A stretch of 64,000 nucleotides of DNA from Variovorax sp. JS1663 (GCF_002157355.1 NZ_LYMK01000022.1:1-64000), one strand, 5' to 3'; positions 1 to 10,253 are shown, numbered from the stretch's first letter. Numbers and translations: made by a program. Notes: generated from the sequence alone by a model not told the origin.

Positions 1-88
1 ATCACCGGAGATCAAGTAGTCTCCAAAACCTTGGACTCGCTAACTCAACACTGGCACGGCTGAAGGGGGCAGGTCACAGGGCTGATGA

Positions 89-446
89 ATGTGGCGGCGT
101 CGGGGAGGGGGCGTTCCGATGTGCAATGGCGCGGGTGGCATGGCGGCCCATGTTGCTTTCGGTGCCCGGACTGGCGGCGCGACCGTTATCCTGGGATTGG
201 TACTTGTCGTACTCGCGGTGTTCTTCAGCGGCTCCGTCTCGACCATCTTCGCAATGTTCCCGCCGTCTGTACTGGGTGTCATCCTGGCACTGTCCGGCGC
301 ACAGCTGGCGATGGGCGCAGCGCTGCCGCACAACTCGCGTCGTCGCGTTGGTCACGGCGGCGATGTGCATCTGGAACGTCGAGATCGCGTTCGTCATTGG
401 CCTTGGGCTGCACCTACTCGCCCGTCGAGGTTTGATGCGGATCTAG
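89..446 (+). pseudogene. MOT1/SulP-like molybdate transporter, C-terminal remnant with frameshift
   Basis: One frame from 89 encodes a GGVPMCNGAGG motif, then a hydrophobic stretch with GARTGGATVILG and FPPSVLGVILALSG, as in the C-terminal half of MOT1-family (PF16983) molybdate/sulfate transporters. After about 325 that similarity stops and continues in another frame as VVALVTAAMCIWNVEIAF and LHLLARRGLMRI, the usual family C-terminus, ending at 446. This implies a one-base frameshift. Sequence before 89 does not continue the protein in the same frame, so the 5' part is lost or also damaged. The product cannot be a functional 10-12-helix transporter. The 97 bases from 447 to 543 show no feature. 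Confidence 0.7.
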
Positions 447-543
447 CTCCCAGAATTCGCCGATTTCACTGAGGCATTTGGGGACAACTGAATTACTTCG
501 CGAAAAGCCTCGGATGCTGAACTAGTCAAAAGCCAACAAGCTC

Positions 544-2931
544 TCAGTCGACTGTCGCAGAACGCAGGCGCAGAGCATTCGCTATCACGCTCACGGAGGA
601 CAACGCCATCGCTGCAGCCGCCACTACGGGCGATAGAAGTAGACCTAAGAAGGGATAGAGAACGCCTGCAGCGATTGGGATCCCCGCGACGTTGTACGCG
701 AAGCTCAGGAATAGGTTCTGCCGGATGTTGCGCATCGTCATGTGCGACAGCTTGCGCGCCTTGACGATACCCATCAGGTCCCCCTTCAGCAGGGTGATGC
801 CCGCGCTTTCCATCGCCACGTCCGTTCCGGTTCCCATCGCGATCCCGACATCCGCTGCGGCGAGCGCCGGGGCATCGTTCACGCCGTCGCCGGCCATCGC
901 GACCACGCCACCTTCCTTGCGCAGCCGCGCAACGATGGTTGCCTTGTCTTCGGGAAACACCTCGGCGACCACTTCGTCGATGCCGAGCTCTTTGGCGACG
1001 GCCTCCGCAGTCGTCTTGCCGTCGCCAGTGAGCATGACGATGCGCACGCCCGCGTCTCGCAAACCCTTGAGAGCCGCGGGCGTAGTTTGCTTGATCGGGT
1101 CCGCGATGGCGACGAAGCCGGCGAGCTTCCCGCCTAGTGCTACGAATATGACTGTGGCCGACCTGGCTCTCTGCAGTTCGGCCGCAGCATTGAGAGGCAA
1201 CACGTCGATGTGGTGCTCCGCGAGAAACTTGGCCGCACCGCTCACCACGTTCACCCCGGCCACGTTTCCGAGTACTCCCTTGCCCACAGGTGAGTCAAAG
1301 TCCGTCACGTCCGCGAGTTGCAGATGGCGTTCCTGAGCCGCCGCGACGACGGCCATCGCCAAGGGGTGCTCGCTGGCCCGCTCGACGCTGGCCAGCTTCT
1401 GCAGGACGTCGTCGGCCCCGAACCCACTTGCAGGCTCAACGTGGACGACCTTGGGTCGGCCTTCTGTGAGGGTACCCGTCTTGTCGACGACGACAGTGTC
1501 GACCTTCTCCATGCGCTCGAGTGCCTCCGCATCGCGAATGAGAACGCCATGCTGCGCGCCGCGCCCGACTCCCACCATGATGGACATCGGCGTAGCGAGG
1601 CCGAGCGCGCAGGGACACGCAATGATGAGAACGGCCACTGCCGCGATGAGCGCGTAGGAAACCGCCGGGCTTGGGGCCCACACAAGCCAAGCGACGAACG
1701 TAAGCGCTGCGACGAGAAGAACCGCAGGCACGAACCACGCGGCCACTTGGTCTGCCATGCGCTGGATCGGAGCTCGGCTGCGCTGGGCGGCTGCGACCAT
1801 GTGAACGATTTGAGAGAGCAGGGTGTCGGCGCCGACCTTTTCCGCGCGCATGACGAAGCTACCTGTTTGGTTGATGGTTCCGGCCGTCACCTTGGAGCCC
1901 GCAGCCTTCGATACAGGCATCGGCTCGCCTGTGACCATGGATTCGTCCACTGTGCCGTTGCCCTCGACAAGCTCGCCATCGACGGGGACCTTCTCTCCGG
2001 GACGCACGCGCAGCAGCTCACTGGGTTGGATGGTGTCGATCTGCACTGTTTCGTCTGAACCGTCTTCTCGCACACGGATCGCTGTTTTTGGGGCCAGGTC
2101 GAGAAGCGCTTTGATGGCACCGGATGTTTTCTCGCGAGCGCGAAGCTCCAACACCTGGCCCAGCAGCACGAGGACCGTGATGACCGCCGCAGCCTCGAAG
2201 TACACCGCGACTGCTCCACCGTGGCCCCGCAAGGCTTGAGGAAACAGGCTGGGTGCCAATGTGCCAACCATGCTGTACACCCATGCCGCTCCGGTGCCGA
2301 GGGCGATGAGCGTGAACATGTTCAGGCTGCGGTTTTGCAGCGAAGACCATCCGCGGGCGAAGAACGGCCAACCGGCCCACAGGACAACGGGGGTCCCGAA
2401 CAGCATCTGAATCCAGTTGGAAGTCTGCGCCCTGACCAGATGGCCGATGTCGAACAGGTGCCCTCCCATTTCCAGGAAGAAGACGGGCAAGGTCAGCGCC
2501 AATCCGATCCAGAAGCGGCGGGTCATGTCCCGCAGTTCCGGGCTTTCGCCGGTCTCGCTGGTTGCGATGGCCGGTTCCAGCGCCATGCCGCAGATGGGGC
2601 AGTTTCCAGGCCCCATCTGGCGAATCTGTGGATGCATCGGACACGTGTATTCCACTTCCCTGCCACCTTTCGCTGCCGGGGCGGGCGGTGCTGCGGTGGC
2701 TACAGGGTGGTGATGCTGATGCCCGTGTGGATCGCCCGCTTTCGCGGCATGGGCCGACGGCGCGGCCACGGGCTCGAGGAACATCCCGCACTTCGGGCAT
2801 TTGCCTGGCCCTACCTGGCGCACTTCGGGGTGCATCGGACAGGTGTATGCACCGCCCGAAGCCGCAGTAGCTACGGGCTGCCCATGGTCATGGTGTTCAT
2901 GCCCCCCATGCGAAAGGTGTTCCTGCTGCAT
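544..2931 (-). CDS. copA: Copper-translocating P1B-type ATPase with two N-terminal heavy-metal-binding domains
   Basis: Inner-membrane pump that exports Cu(I), and possibly Ag(I), at the cost of ATP. The 795-residue protein starts with a His-rich tail and two tandem CPMHP...CP.CGM...LEP metal-binding domains (about residues 28-54 and 95-120) instead of classical CxxC HMA domains. The core is complete: TGEP actuator loop near 334, CPC in the sixth transmembrane segment near 440 (typical of P1B-1 copper pumps), DKTGTLTEG phosphorylation site near 483, and a [10 protein letters not shown] hinge near the C-terminus. ATG at 2931 is chosen over a TTG at 2967 because GGGAGC lies just upstream. It follows the DUF2933 gene with overlap and the copper chaperone gene, and all three appear to be expressed from the MerR-type promoter at 3518-3548. 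Silver or mixed specificity cannot be excluded. Confidence 0.93.
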   Translation of the reverse strand: MQQEHLSHGGHEHHDHGQPVATAASGGAYTCPMHPEVRQVGPGKCPKCGMFLEPVAAPSAHAAKAGDPHGHQHHHPVATAAPPAPAAKGGREVEYTCPMHPQIRQMGPGNCPICGMALEPAIATSETGESPELRDMTRRFWIGLALTLPVFFLEMGGHLFDIGHLVRAQTSNWIQMLFGTPVVLWAGWPFFARGWSSLQNRSLNMFTLIALGTGAAWVYSMVGTLAPSLFPQALRGHGGAVAVYFEAAAVITVLVLLGQVLELRAREKTSGAIKALLDLAPKTAIRVREDGSDETVQIDTIQPSELLRVRPGEKVPVDGELVEGNGTVDESMVTGEPMPVSKAAGSKVTAGTINQTGSFVMRAEKVGADTLLSQIVHMVAAAQRSRAPIQRMADQVAAWFVPAVLLVAALTFVAWLVWAPSPAVSYALIAAVAVLIIACPCALGLATPMSIMVGVGRGAQHGVLIRDAEALERMEKVDTVVVDKTGTLTEGRPKVVHVEPASGFGADDVLQKLASVERASEHPLAMAVVAAAQERHLQLADVTDFDSPVGKGVLGNVAGVNVVSGAAKFLAEHHIDVLPLNAAAELQRARSATVIFVALGGKLAGFVAIADPIKQTTPAALKGLRDAGVRIVMLTGDGKTTAEAVAKELGIDEVVAEVFPEDKATIVARLRKEGGVVAMAGDGVNDAPALAAADVGIAMGTGTDVAMESAGITLLKGDLMGIVKARKLSHMTMRNIRQNLFLSFAYNVAGIPIAAGVLYPFLGLLLSPVVAAAAMALSSVSVIANALRLRSATVD

Positions 2932-3145
2932 GCTTGCTCCCGTTTTCGTCTCTGCTTGAAGCCGCAATCGCGTCGAGCGGCTCGATCATCAGCGGACATG
3001 CGGCCAGGAATGCAAAGGGCAGCAGCGCCAGCACGTGGTCCTTGTGTGCGACCCATAGGTAGATGCTCGCCATTACGGCGACTATCGTCGAGATGACTCC
3101 GAAGGGCGTCTTCCAGAAAGACGGGCGGGCGTGCTGCTGGTCCAT
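2897..3145 (-). CDS. Small DUF2933-like membrane protein of the copper operon
   Basis: 82-residue protein with a central hydrophobic hairpin: [18 protein letters not shown] and [13 protein letters not shown]. The ACPLM signature and position next to a copper pump fit DUF2933 proteins found in heavy-metal operons; the biochemical role of that family is unknown. The C-terminus differs from the usual His-rich ending and overlaps the first 35 bases of the copper ATPase gene, which suggests translational coupling. The start at 3145 is preferred to the upstream TTG because the DUF2933 similarity begins near it. Confidence 0.7.
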   Translation of the reverse strand: MDQQHARPSFWKTPFGVISTIVAVMASIYLWVAHKDHVLALLPFAFLAACPLMIEPLDAIAASSRDENGSKHAAGTPFAWGA

Positions 3146-3159
3146 GGTGGGCTCCTGTA

Positions 3160-3489
3160 CTAGTGGCAGCATGAGCCAGCAGCCGGCGCGGCTCCTTGAC
3201 GTGCGTCAAATGGCGCTGCCTTCCGGGTTCCACAGCCGCACCCGCAGCCGGTTGCGGTTCGCGGCGCCGCGGCGGCCGAGGCAGGTGCTGCCTGAACCTC
3301 TTGCGGCGTGTAGCCGGCGTCCCGGATGGCAGCGGCCAAAGCCGCCACCGGCACTGCGCCGCTGACGCGAACCAACTTTCGTGGGGTGTCGACCTTAATG
3401 TGCGCGGACTTGTCCACTGCGATGACGGCCTTTGTGATGGTGGTCGCGCAGTGCCCGCACGTCATGTCGCTGACCTGGAAGGTGACCAT
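3160..3489 (-). CDS. copZ: CopZ-like copper chaperone with Cys-rich C-terminal tail
   Basis: 109-residue cytoplasmic protein. The N-terminal 65 residues form a heavy-metal-associated domain with the MTCGHC copper-binding motif (residues 9-14) and the typical AAIRDAGY ending. An Ala-rich linker leads to an unusual tail with GCGCGCG and a terminal CCH, giving additional thiols for metal. It starts at ATG 3489 with AAAGGAC upstream and is first in the operon with the DUF2933 and ATPase genes, so it probably delivers Cu(I) to the pump. A MerR-type promoter lies directly upstream at 3518-3548. The Cys/His tail is not part of standard CopZ proteins. Confidence 0.85.
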   Translation of the reverse strand: MVTFQVSDMTCGHCATTITKAVIAVDKSAHIKVDTPRKLVRVSGAVPVAALAAAIRDAGYTPQEVQAAPASAAAAPRTATGCGCGCGTRKAAPFDARQGAAPAAGSCCH

Positions 3490-3517
3490 TGCTTGTCCTT
3501 TCGGTGTTGGTGAAGCA

Positions 3518-3548
3518 ACTGTCAACCCTCCCATCGTGTCAGGGTCAA
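3518..3548 (-). promoter_or_regulatory. MerR/CueR-type promoter for the copper chaperone-ATPase operon
   Basis: Read on the minus strand: TTGACC (-35), a 19-bp spacer, then GACAGT (-10). A 19-bp spacer is the hallmark of promoters that need MerR-family untwisting. The copper chaperone start is about 30 bp downstream. No merR/cueR-type gene is in the window, so the regulator must be encoded elsewhere. Confidence 0.55.
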
Positions 3549-3563
3549 GACTTTTCTTGCGGC

Positions 3564-3594
3564 TTGACCTTCCCCCGGGAGCAGGGTTCATAGT
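3564..3594 (+). promoter_or_regulatory. Divergent MerR/CueR-type promoter for the CopL-like gene
   Basis: TTGACC, a 19-bp spacer beginning TTCCCCCGGGAGCAGGG, then CATAGT. The -35 region continues as TTGACCTTCCC, very close to known CueR operators. It faces the secreted His-rich gene starting at 3665, leaving a 5' leader of about 60 bases. Confidence 0.6.
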
Positions 3595-3664
3595 GCCGAG
3601 GGTGGCGCGGCGAATAGCCGAGCTACACAGATTGAACTTTCCTGCCCGTGCTAACCTAACTGCT

Positions 3665-4087
3665 GTGAAGACGTTTCGCCGCTGGCTCATGCTTCTGGTG
3701 GCCGTACTGCTCCCGATTCGGGGCGCACTGGCTGCGGGCCTGCTGTGTCCGGTGGGCGGCTTTGGCCTCCAGACCGAGGTTCAACTGACCCAACACACGC
3801 ATGGCCATGAAGCGAGCGCGGTCGGACATGAACACCAGCAACACGAGGTCACTGCGCAGGACCATGGCGCCGGCCATGACCACGCCGGCAGCGGCGCCCC
3901 GGACCTGGCCGGCAGCGCTGCGGATAAGTGCAATCTCTGTTCTGCGTTCTGCTCCGTGACCGGCCTCATCAGCGCCACTGTGGCCATTGCCGCGCCTCAG
4001 CCCGTCTTCACGGTGTTCCCAGACCTTTACGCGCCTCCCGCGAGCTTTGTCTCGGACGGTCAGGAGCGTCCACCCCGAACCATCTGA
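3665..4087 (+). CDS. CopL-like secreted His/Cys-rich copper-resistance protein
   Basis: 140-residue exported protein that probably binds copper in the periplasm. It has a signal peptide (KTFRRW, then LMLLVAVLLPIRGALA), a region with many His residues (HTHGHEASAVGHEHQQHE and HDHAG), and a Cys-containing segment DKCNLCSAFCS resembling the CxxC/C pattern of CopL/DUF2946 proteins. I choose the GTG at 3665 because the signal peptide begins exactly there; the ribosome-binding site is weak. It is transcribed divergently from the copper pump operon from its own MerR-type promoter, so both sides probably respond to copper. The CopL assignment rests on composition and context. Confidence 0.65.
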   Translation: MKTFRRWLMLLVAVLLPIRGALAAGLLCPVGGFGLQTEVQLTQHTHGHEASAVGHEHQQHEVTAQDHGAGHDHAGSGAPDLAGSAADKCNLCSAFCSVTGLISATVAIAAPQPVFTVFPDLYAPPASFVSDGQERPPRTI

Positions 4088-4159
4088 CCCATTGAGGCCT
4101 CCGCGCGAGGCCTCATGGCGCTCGTGCGTCAGCACGGGCATCGGTCGGCCTTCGCGTCG

Positions 4160-4488
4160 GCGATTCAGATGAATTCGAGAGCACGCAAATGCGGGAGCAA
4201 GCGTTCCAAGCAGATGACCAGCGCCGTTCGCAAGCGCCACGGAATACCGGACCAGTTCGGCAGTTGCCACACGGCCATTGTTGGCGGCTACGCCCTGGAA
4301 GGCCACGTTCCTGCCGCAGACGTCAAACGCCTGCTCGCACAGGAGGCAAACGCCGCTGGCCTGAGCGTCCCTGGAATGCCCGTGGGTTCTCCGGGCATGG
4401 AGTGGGTTCCCGCAAGGACCCGTTCCAGGTGCTTCTCATCGACAAGGCGGGCCGCTCCAGTGTGTTCGCCACCTATCCCAAGACCTAA
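4160..4488 (+). pseudogene. DUF411 metal-binding protein remnant with frameshift
   Basis: One frame encodes RKRHGIPDQFGSCHTA, GGYALEGHVPAADVKRLL and SVPGMPVGSPGME, the characteristic C-terminal half of DUF411 (CopG-like) proteins. Shortly after that motif, near 4405, the similarity switches frame and ends as DPFQVLLIDKAGRSSVFATYP at 4488. No signal peptide or N-terminal thioredoxin-like half is visible upstream. The gene is therefore truncated and frameshifted. It lies 11 bases before a CusF-like gene, so it was probably once part of the same copper operon. Confidence 0.7.
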
Positions 4489-4499
4489 CGGAGATTCAT

Positions 4500-4844
4500 A
4501 TGAAAACATTGCACCCATTGGCCCTTGCAGCTGTCCTGCTCGCGTCCTCCGTCGGAGCACAGCAAGCACCTCAAGGTGGAGAGCACTCCTCGCACCACCC
4601 GCCTGGCGCCGCGGCAGCCGCACCTCAGTCCGAAGGAGAAGTGCGCAAGGTGGACCTCGAACAAGGGAAGGTCACGCTCCGGCATGGGCCGCTTGCCAAC
4701 CTCGACATGCCGGCGATGACGATGGTTTTCACGGCAGCAGACCCGAAGCTCCTGGAAGGCCTGAAGCAAGGCGACAAGGTGCGATTCACCGCCGACAAGA
4801 AGGACGGCTCGTATTTCGTCACGGCCATCGAGGCTGCGAAATAG
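4500..4844 (+). CDS. CusF-like periplasmic copper-binding protein
   Basis: 114 residues: a signal peptide (MKTLHPLALAAVLLASSVGA), a short His-rich linker, and a small OB-fold domain of the CusF family (PF11604) with LRHGPLANLDMPAMTMVF. The His and the two Met of MTM match the Cu(I)/Ag(I) ligands of E. coli CusF; the Trp that caps the metal in E. coli is replaced by Met, as in many stand-alone members. It probably sequesters periplasmic copper. ATG at 4500 follows ACGGAGA. It sits right after the DUF411 remnant. Confidence 0.82.
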   Translation: MKTLHPLALAAVLLASSVGAQQAPQGGEHSSHHPPGAAAAAPQSEGEVRKVDLEQGKVTLRHGPLANLDMPAMTMVFTAADPKLLEGLKQGDKVRFTADKKDGSYFVTAIEAAK

Positions 4845-4866
4845 AGCGCGACTTGTTCAGCCCGGG

Positions 4867-4880
4867 TTGATGCATGTCAA
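4867..4880. promoter_or_regulatory. FNR/ANR-type box TTGATGCATGTCAA
   Basis: TTGAT-4-GTCAA is a good match to the ANR/DNR consensus TTGATNNNNGTCAA. Its centre is about 82 bp before the lipoprotein start at 4956. This is the leftmost of the series of such boxes in the window. Confidence 0.55.
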
Positions 4881-4955
4881 CTGGCTGGACCGGCCACGCC
4901 CGTAGTGTGGAGTTGCGGTGCTCGATGCTCCACAGTTAACCGTAAAGGAAGTCCC

Positions 4956-5225
4956 ATGAATGTCATCTCACGAACAGTTTCTCTGGCTGCAGCGGCTTTC
5001 CTCGCCCTGGGACTAGCCGCCTGTGCTGCAGCTCCGGAAAAAGGCGAGGCCCATGCTCACGGGAACATGGACACGATGGAGATGAAGTCCATGTGCGACA
5101 TGCACAAGAAGATGATGAGCGGCAAGCCGTCCGCAGAGCAGCAGGCGATGATGCAAGAGCACATGAAATCGATGACACCAGAGATGCGTCAGCGAATGCA
5201 GGCAATGCACGAACAGTGCAAGTAG
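4956..5225 (+). CDS. Small Met/His-rich lipoprotein
   Basis: 89 residues. A lipoprotein signal peptide ends in the lipobox LAAC (Cys near residue 23). The mature part is dominated by Met and His (HAHGNMDTMEMKSMCDMHKKMM and later MMQEHMKSMTPEMRQRMQAMHEQC), which suggests a periplasmic metal sponge. Start ATG at 4956 follows AAAGGA. It belongs spatially to the copper patch, yet an FNR-type box is 82 bp upstream. No specific family is recognised. Confidence 0.7.
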   Translation: MNVISRTVSLAAAAFLALGLAACAAAPEKGEAHAHGNMDTMEMKSMCDMHKKMMSGKPSAEQQAMMQEHMKSMTPEMRQRMQAMHEQCK

Positions 5226-5231
5226 AGACGC

Positions 5232-5339
5232 GATGGCCGGGCGCGTAGCGGTTCGGCTGGGACCCACAGAGAGGCGCGGCCAGCTCTCGGCAGCGGCGCT
5301 GACGCTCGGTGGCGTAGTCCTGTTCGGCCTGGGCCTGTA
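5232..5339 (+). other. 35-residue reading frame, possible C-terminal membrane-protein remnant
   Basis: Open frame from ATG 5232 to TAA 5339 encoding a basic stretch followed by one hydrophobic segment (AALTLGGVVLFGLGL). It sits among gene remnants and has no clear ribosome-binding site. It could be the tail of a degraded membrane protein or chance. Confidence 0.2.
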
Positions 5340-5380
5340 ATTCATTTTCATTCGCCCGGCGGTGCTGCCAGAAGACCCTC

Positions 5381-5560
5381 GCTTATGCGATCGTCACATG
5401 GAACGAGAAGGATTTTCCCAAGGAGGTCCTTGACCCATTCGGCATCGAGGTGCAGACCCCCGATGAATTCGTTCTCAACCAGCTGATGCTGGAGAAGCTC
5501 ACCGCGCTTGCCGCCCTCACGCGCATGCGTGAGCGCTGGGCACTGCGCAGTACGACGCTA
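5381..5560 (+). pseudogene. PIN-domain protein C-terminal remnant
   Basis: The frame starting at 5381 reads AYAIVTWNEKDFP, then GIEVQTPDEFVLNQL and LTALAALTRMRERW, the usual C-terminal third of a family of stand-alone PIN-domain (VapC-like) proteins. No start codon or N-terminal catalytic region precedes it, so only the tail survives. It marks the degraded border between the copper patch and the island. Confidence 0.55.
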
Positions 5561-5569
5561 TGGCGTTGG

Positions 5570-5710
5570 TCAAGGGCTTTCTTGCTTCTGAACATTCGCT
5601 TGCCTCCCTCTCTGACCCAGTCGAGGGTCGGCGAAGTTGTGCGCCGCGGCGGCCCACTCGTCGGAGAGGGTGACCCCATCTGCGGCGACGAGAATGCGTT
5701 TGAACATCAT
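5570..5710 (-). pseudogene. Possible universal-stress-protein N-terminal fossil
   Basis: A frame from ATG 5710 begins MMFKRILVAADG, exactly how universal stress proteins begin (strand 1 plus the ATP-binding Asp-Gly), and then diverges into unrelated sequence up to the TGA at 5570. Only about 12 residues are USP-like. The adjoining sequence is the PIN remnant on the other strand, which suggests a deletion junction. Compare the clearer fossil at 24782-24835. Confidence 0.35.
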
Positions 5711-5862
5711 CCAATTTATGCAAGATTGAGAGCCTGCAGCGTAGCGGGGCAGTCTTTGGGCGTGCGCTCAGCGCGACGCACAGTTCTTGCGCTGCGCAGA
5801 CGCAACGGCCTCGAATGCAAGCAGGCACCGGTGCGACACGCATCGGCCGGCGACCCGCCTGC

Positions 5863-6066
5863 TCAATGTGACAGGCTGGGGCGCACTTCGGGCGATGTGA
5901 GATCGATGCCCATGACGGCGCGTGCATAGAGGTAGTTGATTCGCGCCTTGTCGCTGAGTGCATCCATGTCGACGTGCCCAAGCGCGTCGCACGGGAATGC
6001 ATAGTTGCGGCGGCCCTCGAACAGGGCGTGGAAGCGCAGCTCGTAGCCATGTGTCGTTGCGTTCAT
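5863..6066 (-). CDS. Small conserved hypothetical protein
   Basis: 67 residues, no signal peptide or membrane segment. The sequence begins with ELRFHALFEGRRNYAFPCDALG and later has DMDALSDKARINYLYARAVMG, a pattern I associate with short Burkholderiales hypotheticals found near stress genes; function unknown. ATG 6066 follows AAGGAGACAGCG, a strong ribosome-binding site, which supports translation. No clear FNR-type box lies close upstream; the nearest is at 6274. Confidence 0.6.
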   Translation of the reverse strand: MNATTHGYELRFHALFEGRRNYAFPCDALGHVDMDALSDKARINYLYARAVMGIDLTSPEVRPSLSH

Positions 6067-6273
6067 CGCTGTCTCCTTCGTGGCGCCCCGACTTCCTGGT
6101 GAGGGGAATCCGGCATGTCGCTGGCGTGGCTTCAATCTAGGCGCGACCCTTGACCGGGCGTTGAACGTGGCGCATCACTGGGAAACACTGTGTCAACGGC
6201 GTGTGTCAACGGCTGTTCCGATGAGCATCCCGGGGCCAGGAAGGCCTTGCGACCTGTCTGGCAAGCTCCAAGC

Positions 6274-6287
6274 TTGACCTTTGTCAA
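6274..6287. promoter_or_regulatory. DNR/NnrR-type box TTGACCTTTGTCAA
   Basis: Perfect inverted repeat TTGAC-4-GTCAA. This variant, with C and G at the fifth positions, resembles sites of NO-responsive Crp/FNR regulators (DNR, NnrR). It lies 34-82 bp before the possible starts of the nitronate monooxygenase gene. Confidence 0.6.
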
Positions 6288-6361
6288 CATGTCGGCTGAG
6301 ACGAGGCATTAACGTGGGAGGAGTTCCAACCGATGGCGCGCAGGTGCCTGGCGCCGCCCCA

Positions 6362-7630
6362 ATGATGCTTGCCGACCACATCGAATCGCCGCCCGAGACG
6401 GCGTCCGACCCTGAATCCTTGATGACGCTGAGTTGCGCGAGCGGCCTTGCCCCGCTGCGCCTGGGCGGGCGGGCGCTTCTGCCGATTGTCCAGGGCGGCA
6501 TGGGCGTAGGCGTCTCGGCGCACCGCCTGGCCGGCAGCGTCGCGGCGCTGGGTGCGATGGGGACGATCTCTTCGGTCGACCTGCGCCGCCACCACCCGGA
6601 CCTGATGGAGCGGACGCGTGACCTTGCACCGGGCGATGTTGCAACACGACGCGCCAAGGAAGACATCAATGCGGCCAACCTGGAGGCGCTGGCGCGAGAG
6701 ATCCAGGCAGCACGCCGCATTTCGGGCGGGCGCGGTCTGCTGGCCATCAACGTGATGCGTGCGGTGGGCGAGTACGCACCGTCGGTGACGCGTGCGCTCG
6801 AATGCGGAATCGATGCCGTCGTGGTCGGCGCCGGGCTGCCGCTGGACCTGCCTGAGCTGGCGCAGGACCATCCGGCCGCGCTTCTCGTGCCCATCCTGTC
6901 GGACGCACGAGGCGTGCAGCTGCTCGTGCGCAAGTGGGAGCGCAGGAAGCGTCTGCCCGATGCCATCGTGATCGAGCACCCGCAGCTTGCGGGTGGCCAC
7001 CTCGGCGCCGCGAAGATCGCGGACCTGGCAGACCCTCGCTTCGATTTCGAGAACGTGATCCCGCAGTCGATCGGCTTTCTGCGCAGTGCCGGTATCGAGA
7101 AGGAGATCCCGTTGATCGCGGCGGGCGGCATCCGCAGGTTCGGGGATATCGCGCGTGTTCAGCGGCTGGGAGCTGCCGGCGTGCAGCTGGGCACTCCTTT
7201 CGCCGTCACGCGGGAGTGCGATGCACACCCCGAGTTCAAGCGCGTGCTCGCACAGGCGCGCGACGCAGACCTGGTCGAGTTCACCAGCGTGGCGGGGCTG
7301 CCGGCGCGTGCCGTGGCGACCCACTGGCTCAAGGCCTACCTGAAGGCGGAGGAGAAGCTGCAAAGCGTGTCACACGTGAAGCCGCGCTGCACGCTGGCCT
7401 TCGATTGCCTCGCACAATGCGGTTTGCGAGACGGATTGGCCGCCTGGGGCCAGTTCTGCATCGACACCCAGCTGGCCGCGGCCCTGCGCGGCGACGTGAA
7501 GAAGGGACTGTTCTTCCGCGGTGTCGGCGCCTTGCCGTTCGGCGAGCAGATCCGCGGTGTGCGGGAACTGCTGGAGCACTTGCTGACACGGGACGAAGCG
7601 CCGGTCGCTCCCGCCCCCGGCGCGTCCTGA
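6362..7630 (+). CDS. Nitronate monooxygenase / NPD-family flavin oxidoreductase
   Basis: About 422 residues, FMN-dependent TIM-barrel enzyme of the 2-nitropropane dioxygenase family. Visible signatures are LPIVQGGMGVG near the N-terminus, a phosphate-binding AAGGI and the GAAGVQLGTPF segment that holds FMN phosphate. Members oxidise alkyl nitronates or act as NAD(P)H:quinone reductases; the substrate here is unknown. The C-terminal part after residue 330 contains CLAQCGLRDG, typical of the larger subgroup. The start is uncertain: ATG 6362, ATG 6422 or GTG 6314 are possible. The NnrR/DNR-like palindrome at 6274 and the neighbouring haemoglobin suggest a nitrosative or low-oxygen role. Confidence 0.8.
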   Translation: MMLADHIESPPETASDPESLMTLSCASGLAPLRLGGRALLPIVQGGMGVGVSAHRLAGSVAALGAMGTISSVDLRRHHPDLMERTRDLAPGDVATRRAKEDINAANLEALAREIQAARRISGGRGLLAINVMRAVGEYAPSVTRALECGIDAVVVGAGLPLDLPELAQDHPAALLVPILSDARGVQLLVRKWERRKRLPDAIVIEHPQLAGGHLGAAKIADLADPRFDFENVIPQSIGFLRSAGIEKEIPLIAAGGIRRFGDIARVQRLGAAGVQLGTPFAVTRECDAHPEFKRVLAQARDADLVEFTSVAGLPARAVATHWLKAYLKAEEKLQSVSHVKPRCTLAFDCLAQCGLRDGLAAWGQFCIDTQLAAALRGDVKKGLFFRGVGALPFGEQIRGVRELLEHLLTRDEAPVAPAPGAS

Positions 7631-7646
7631 CCCGTTCGGCGTCCTT

Positions 7647-8081
7647 CTACTTGGCGCCGGGCCCGCCGTGTCTGGATTGATAGCCGTACCACAGGCTGCC
7701 CGCGATTCGATGTGCCAGGTCGTCCGCACGTGCCTGCAGGGCCGGATTGTCCAGGCTCGCCGTGGTCTCGCGAAACAGGGCGAGCCAGCGGTGGAAAAGA
7801 CAGGGTGTGAGTCCGGGCAGGGCGGCATGCCTGGGCATTGGGGATCCTCGGTACCGGGCGGTGCCCCGCAGGGCGGATGACCAGAAATCGACCAGCTTGG
7901 CCAGATGGCGGTCCCATTCCGGGACGTGCGACTCGAAGATGGGGCCGAGTACCGCATCGCGGCGCACCTTCGAGTAGAAGGCGTGGACCAGGCGGCTCAC
8001 TTCCTCCTCGGTGCAGAACTCCGGATGCGGCTTCGGAAGCTCCGAGAGCCCGGGTTCCATGGCGTCTCGCATTGCACACAT
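7647..8081 (-). CDS. Group III truncated haemoglobin
   Basis: 144-residue 2-on-2 globin of group III (TrHbP/Ctb type). FYSKVRRDAVLGPIF at the B-helix and the F-helix segment LFHRWLALF with the proximal His are diagnostic, as is the terminal WYGYQ. Such proteins bind O2 and NO and help NO detoxification or oxygen delivery. The ATG at 8081 is preferred because AAGGAGA is 8 bases upstream; the frame extends further but without similarity. An FNR-type box (8159-8172) is centred 84 bp upstream. It is convergent with the nitronate monooxygenase gene. Confidence 0.9.
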   Translation of the reverse strand: MCAMRDAMEPGLSELPKPHPEFCTEEEVSRLVHAFYSKVRRDAVLGPIFESHVPEWDRHLAKLVDFWSSALRGTARYRGSPMPRHAALPGLTPCLFHRWLALFRETTASLDNPALQARADDLAHRIAGSLWYGYQSRHGGPGAK

Positions 8082-8158
8082 CGTCGTCTCCTTCCGCTCT
8101 GGTGCCCCGCGCACTCAGCGCTGCGGTTCCAGCCTACAGTGAGTCCGATGGATATTCC

Positions 8159-8172
8159 TTGATCTGAAACAA
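8159..8172. promoter_or_regulatory. FNR-type box TTGATCTGAAACAA
   Basis: Matches TTGATNNNNATCAA at nine of ten positions. It is 84 bp upstream of the truncated haemoglobin start on the minus strand; a second, weaker box at 8195 faces acs. Confidence 0.6.
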
Positions 8173-8194
8173 GCTTCCTTTCTGCACCGGAGGT

Positions 8195-8208
8195 TTGCTC
8201 TAGCGCAA
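8195..8208. promoter_or_regulatory. Weak FNR-like box TTGCTCTAGCGCAA
   Basis: TTG and CAA ends are kept with the same spacing, and the CGCAA half is the one seen in many other boxes of this window. It is centred about 60 bp before the acs start. Confidence 0.4.
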
Positions 8209-8260
8209 GGTTTCCCGAAGCGGGGTCGACGACGATTGCCGTGCAAACAGGAGCAAAGGC

Positions 8261-10237
<1,977 letters not shown>

Positions 10238-10238
10238 G

Positions 10239-10253
10239 GCGCCGATCCGGCGC
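10239..10253. terminator. Short GC stem-loop between convergent acs and Nudix genes
   Basis: GCGCCG, 3-base loop, CGGCGC. It lies one base after the acs stop and 55 bases before the Nudix stop. There is no T-run, so it may only stabilise the acs 3' end. Confidence 0.3.

Noticed and set aside
6151..6166. TTGACCGGGCGTTGAA near the small hypothetical gene
   Set aside because: It is not an inverted repeat with 4-base spacing and has a direct TTGA repeat instead.
6189..6213. Tandem repeat of TGTGTCAACGGC with a 13-base period
   Set aside because: Only two copies; GTCAA half-sites are present but no partner TTGAN at correct spacing, so it is not counted as an operator.
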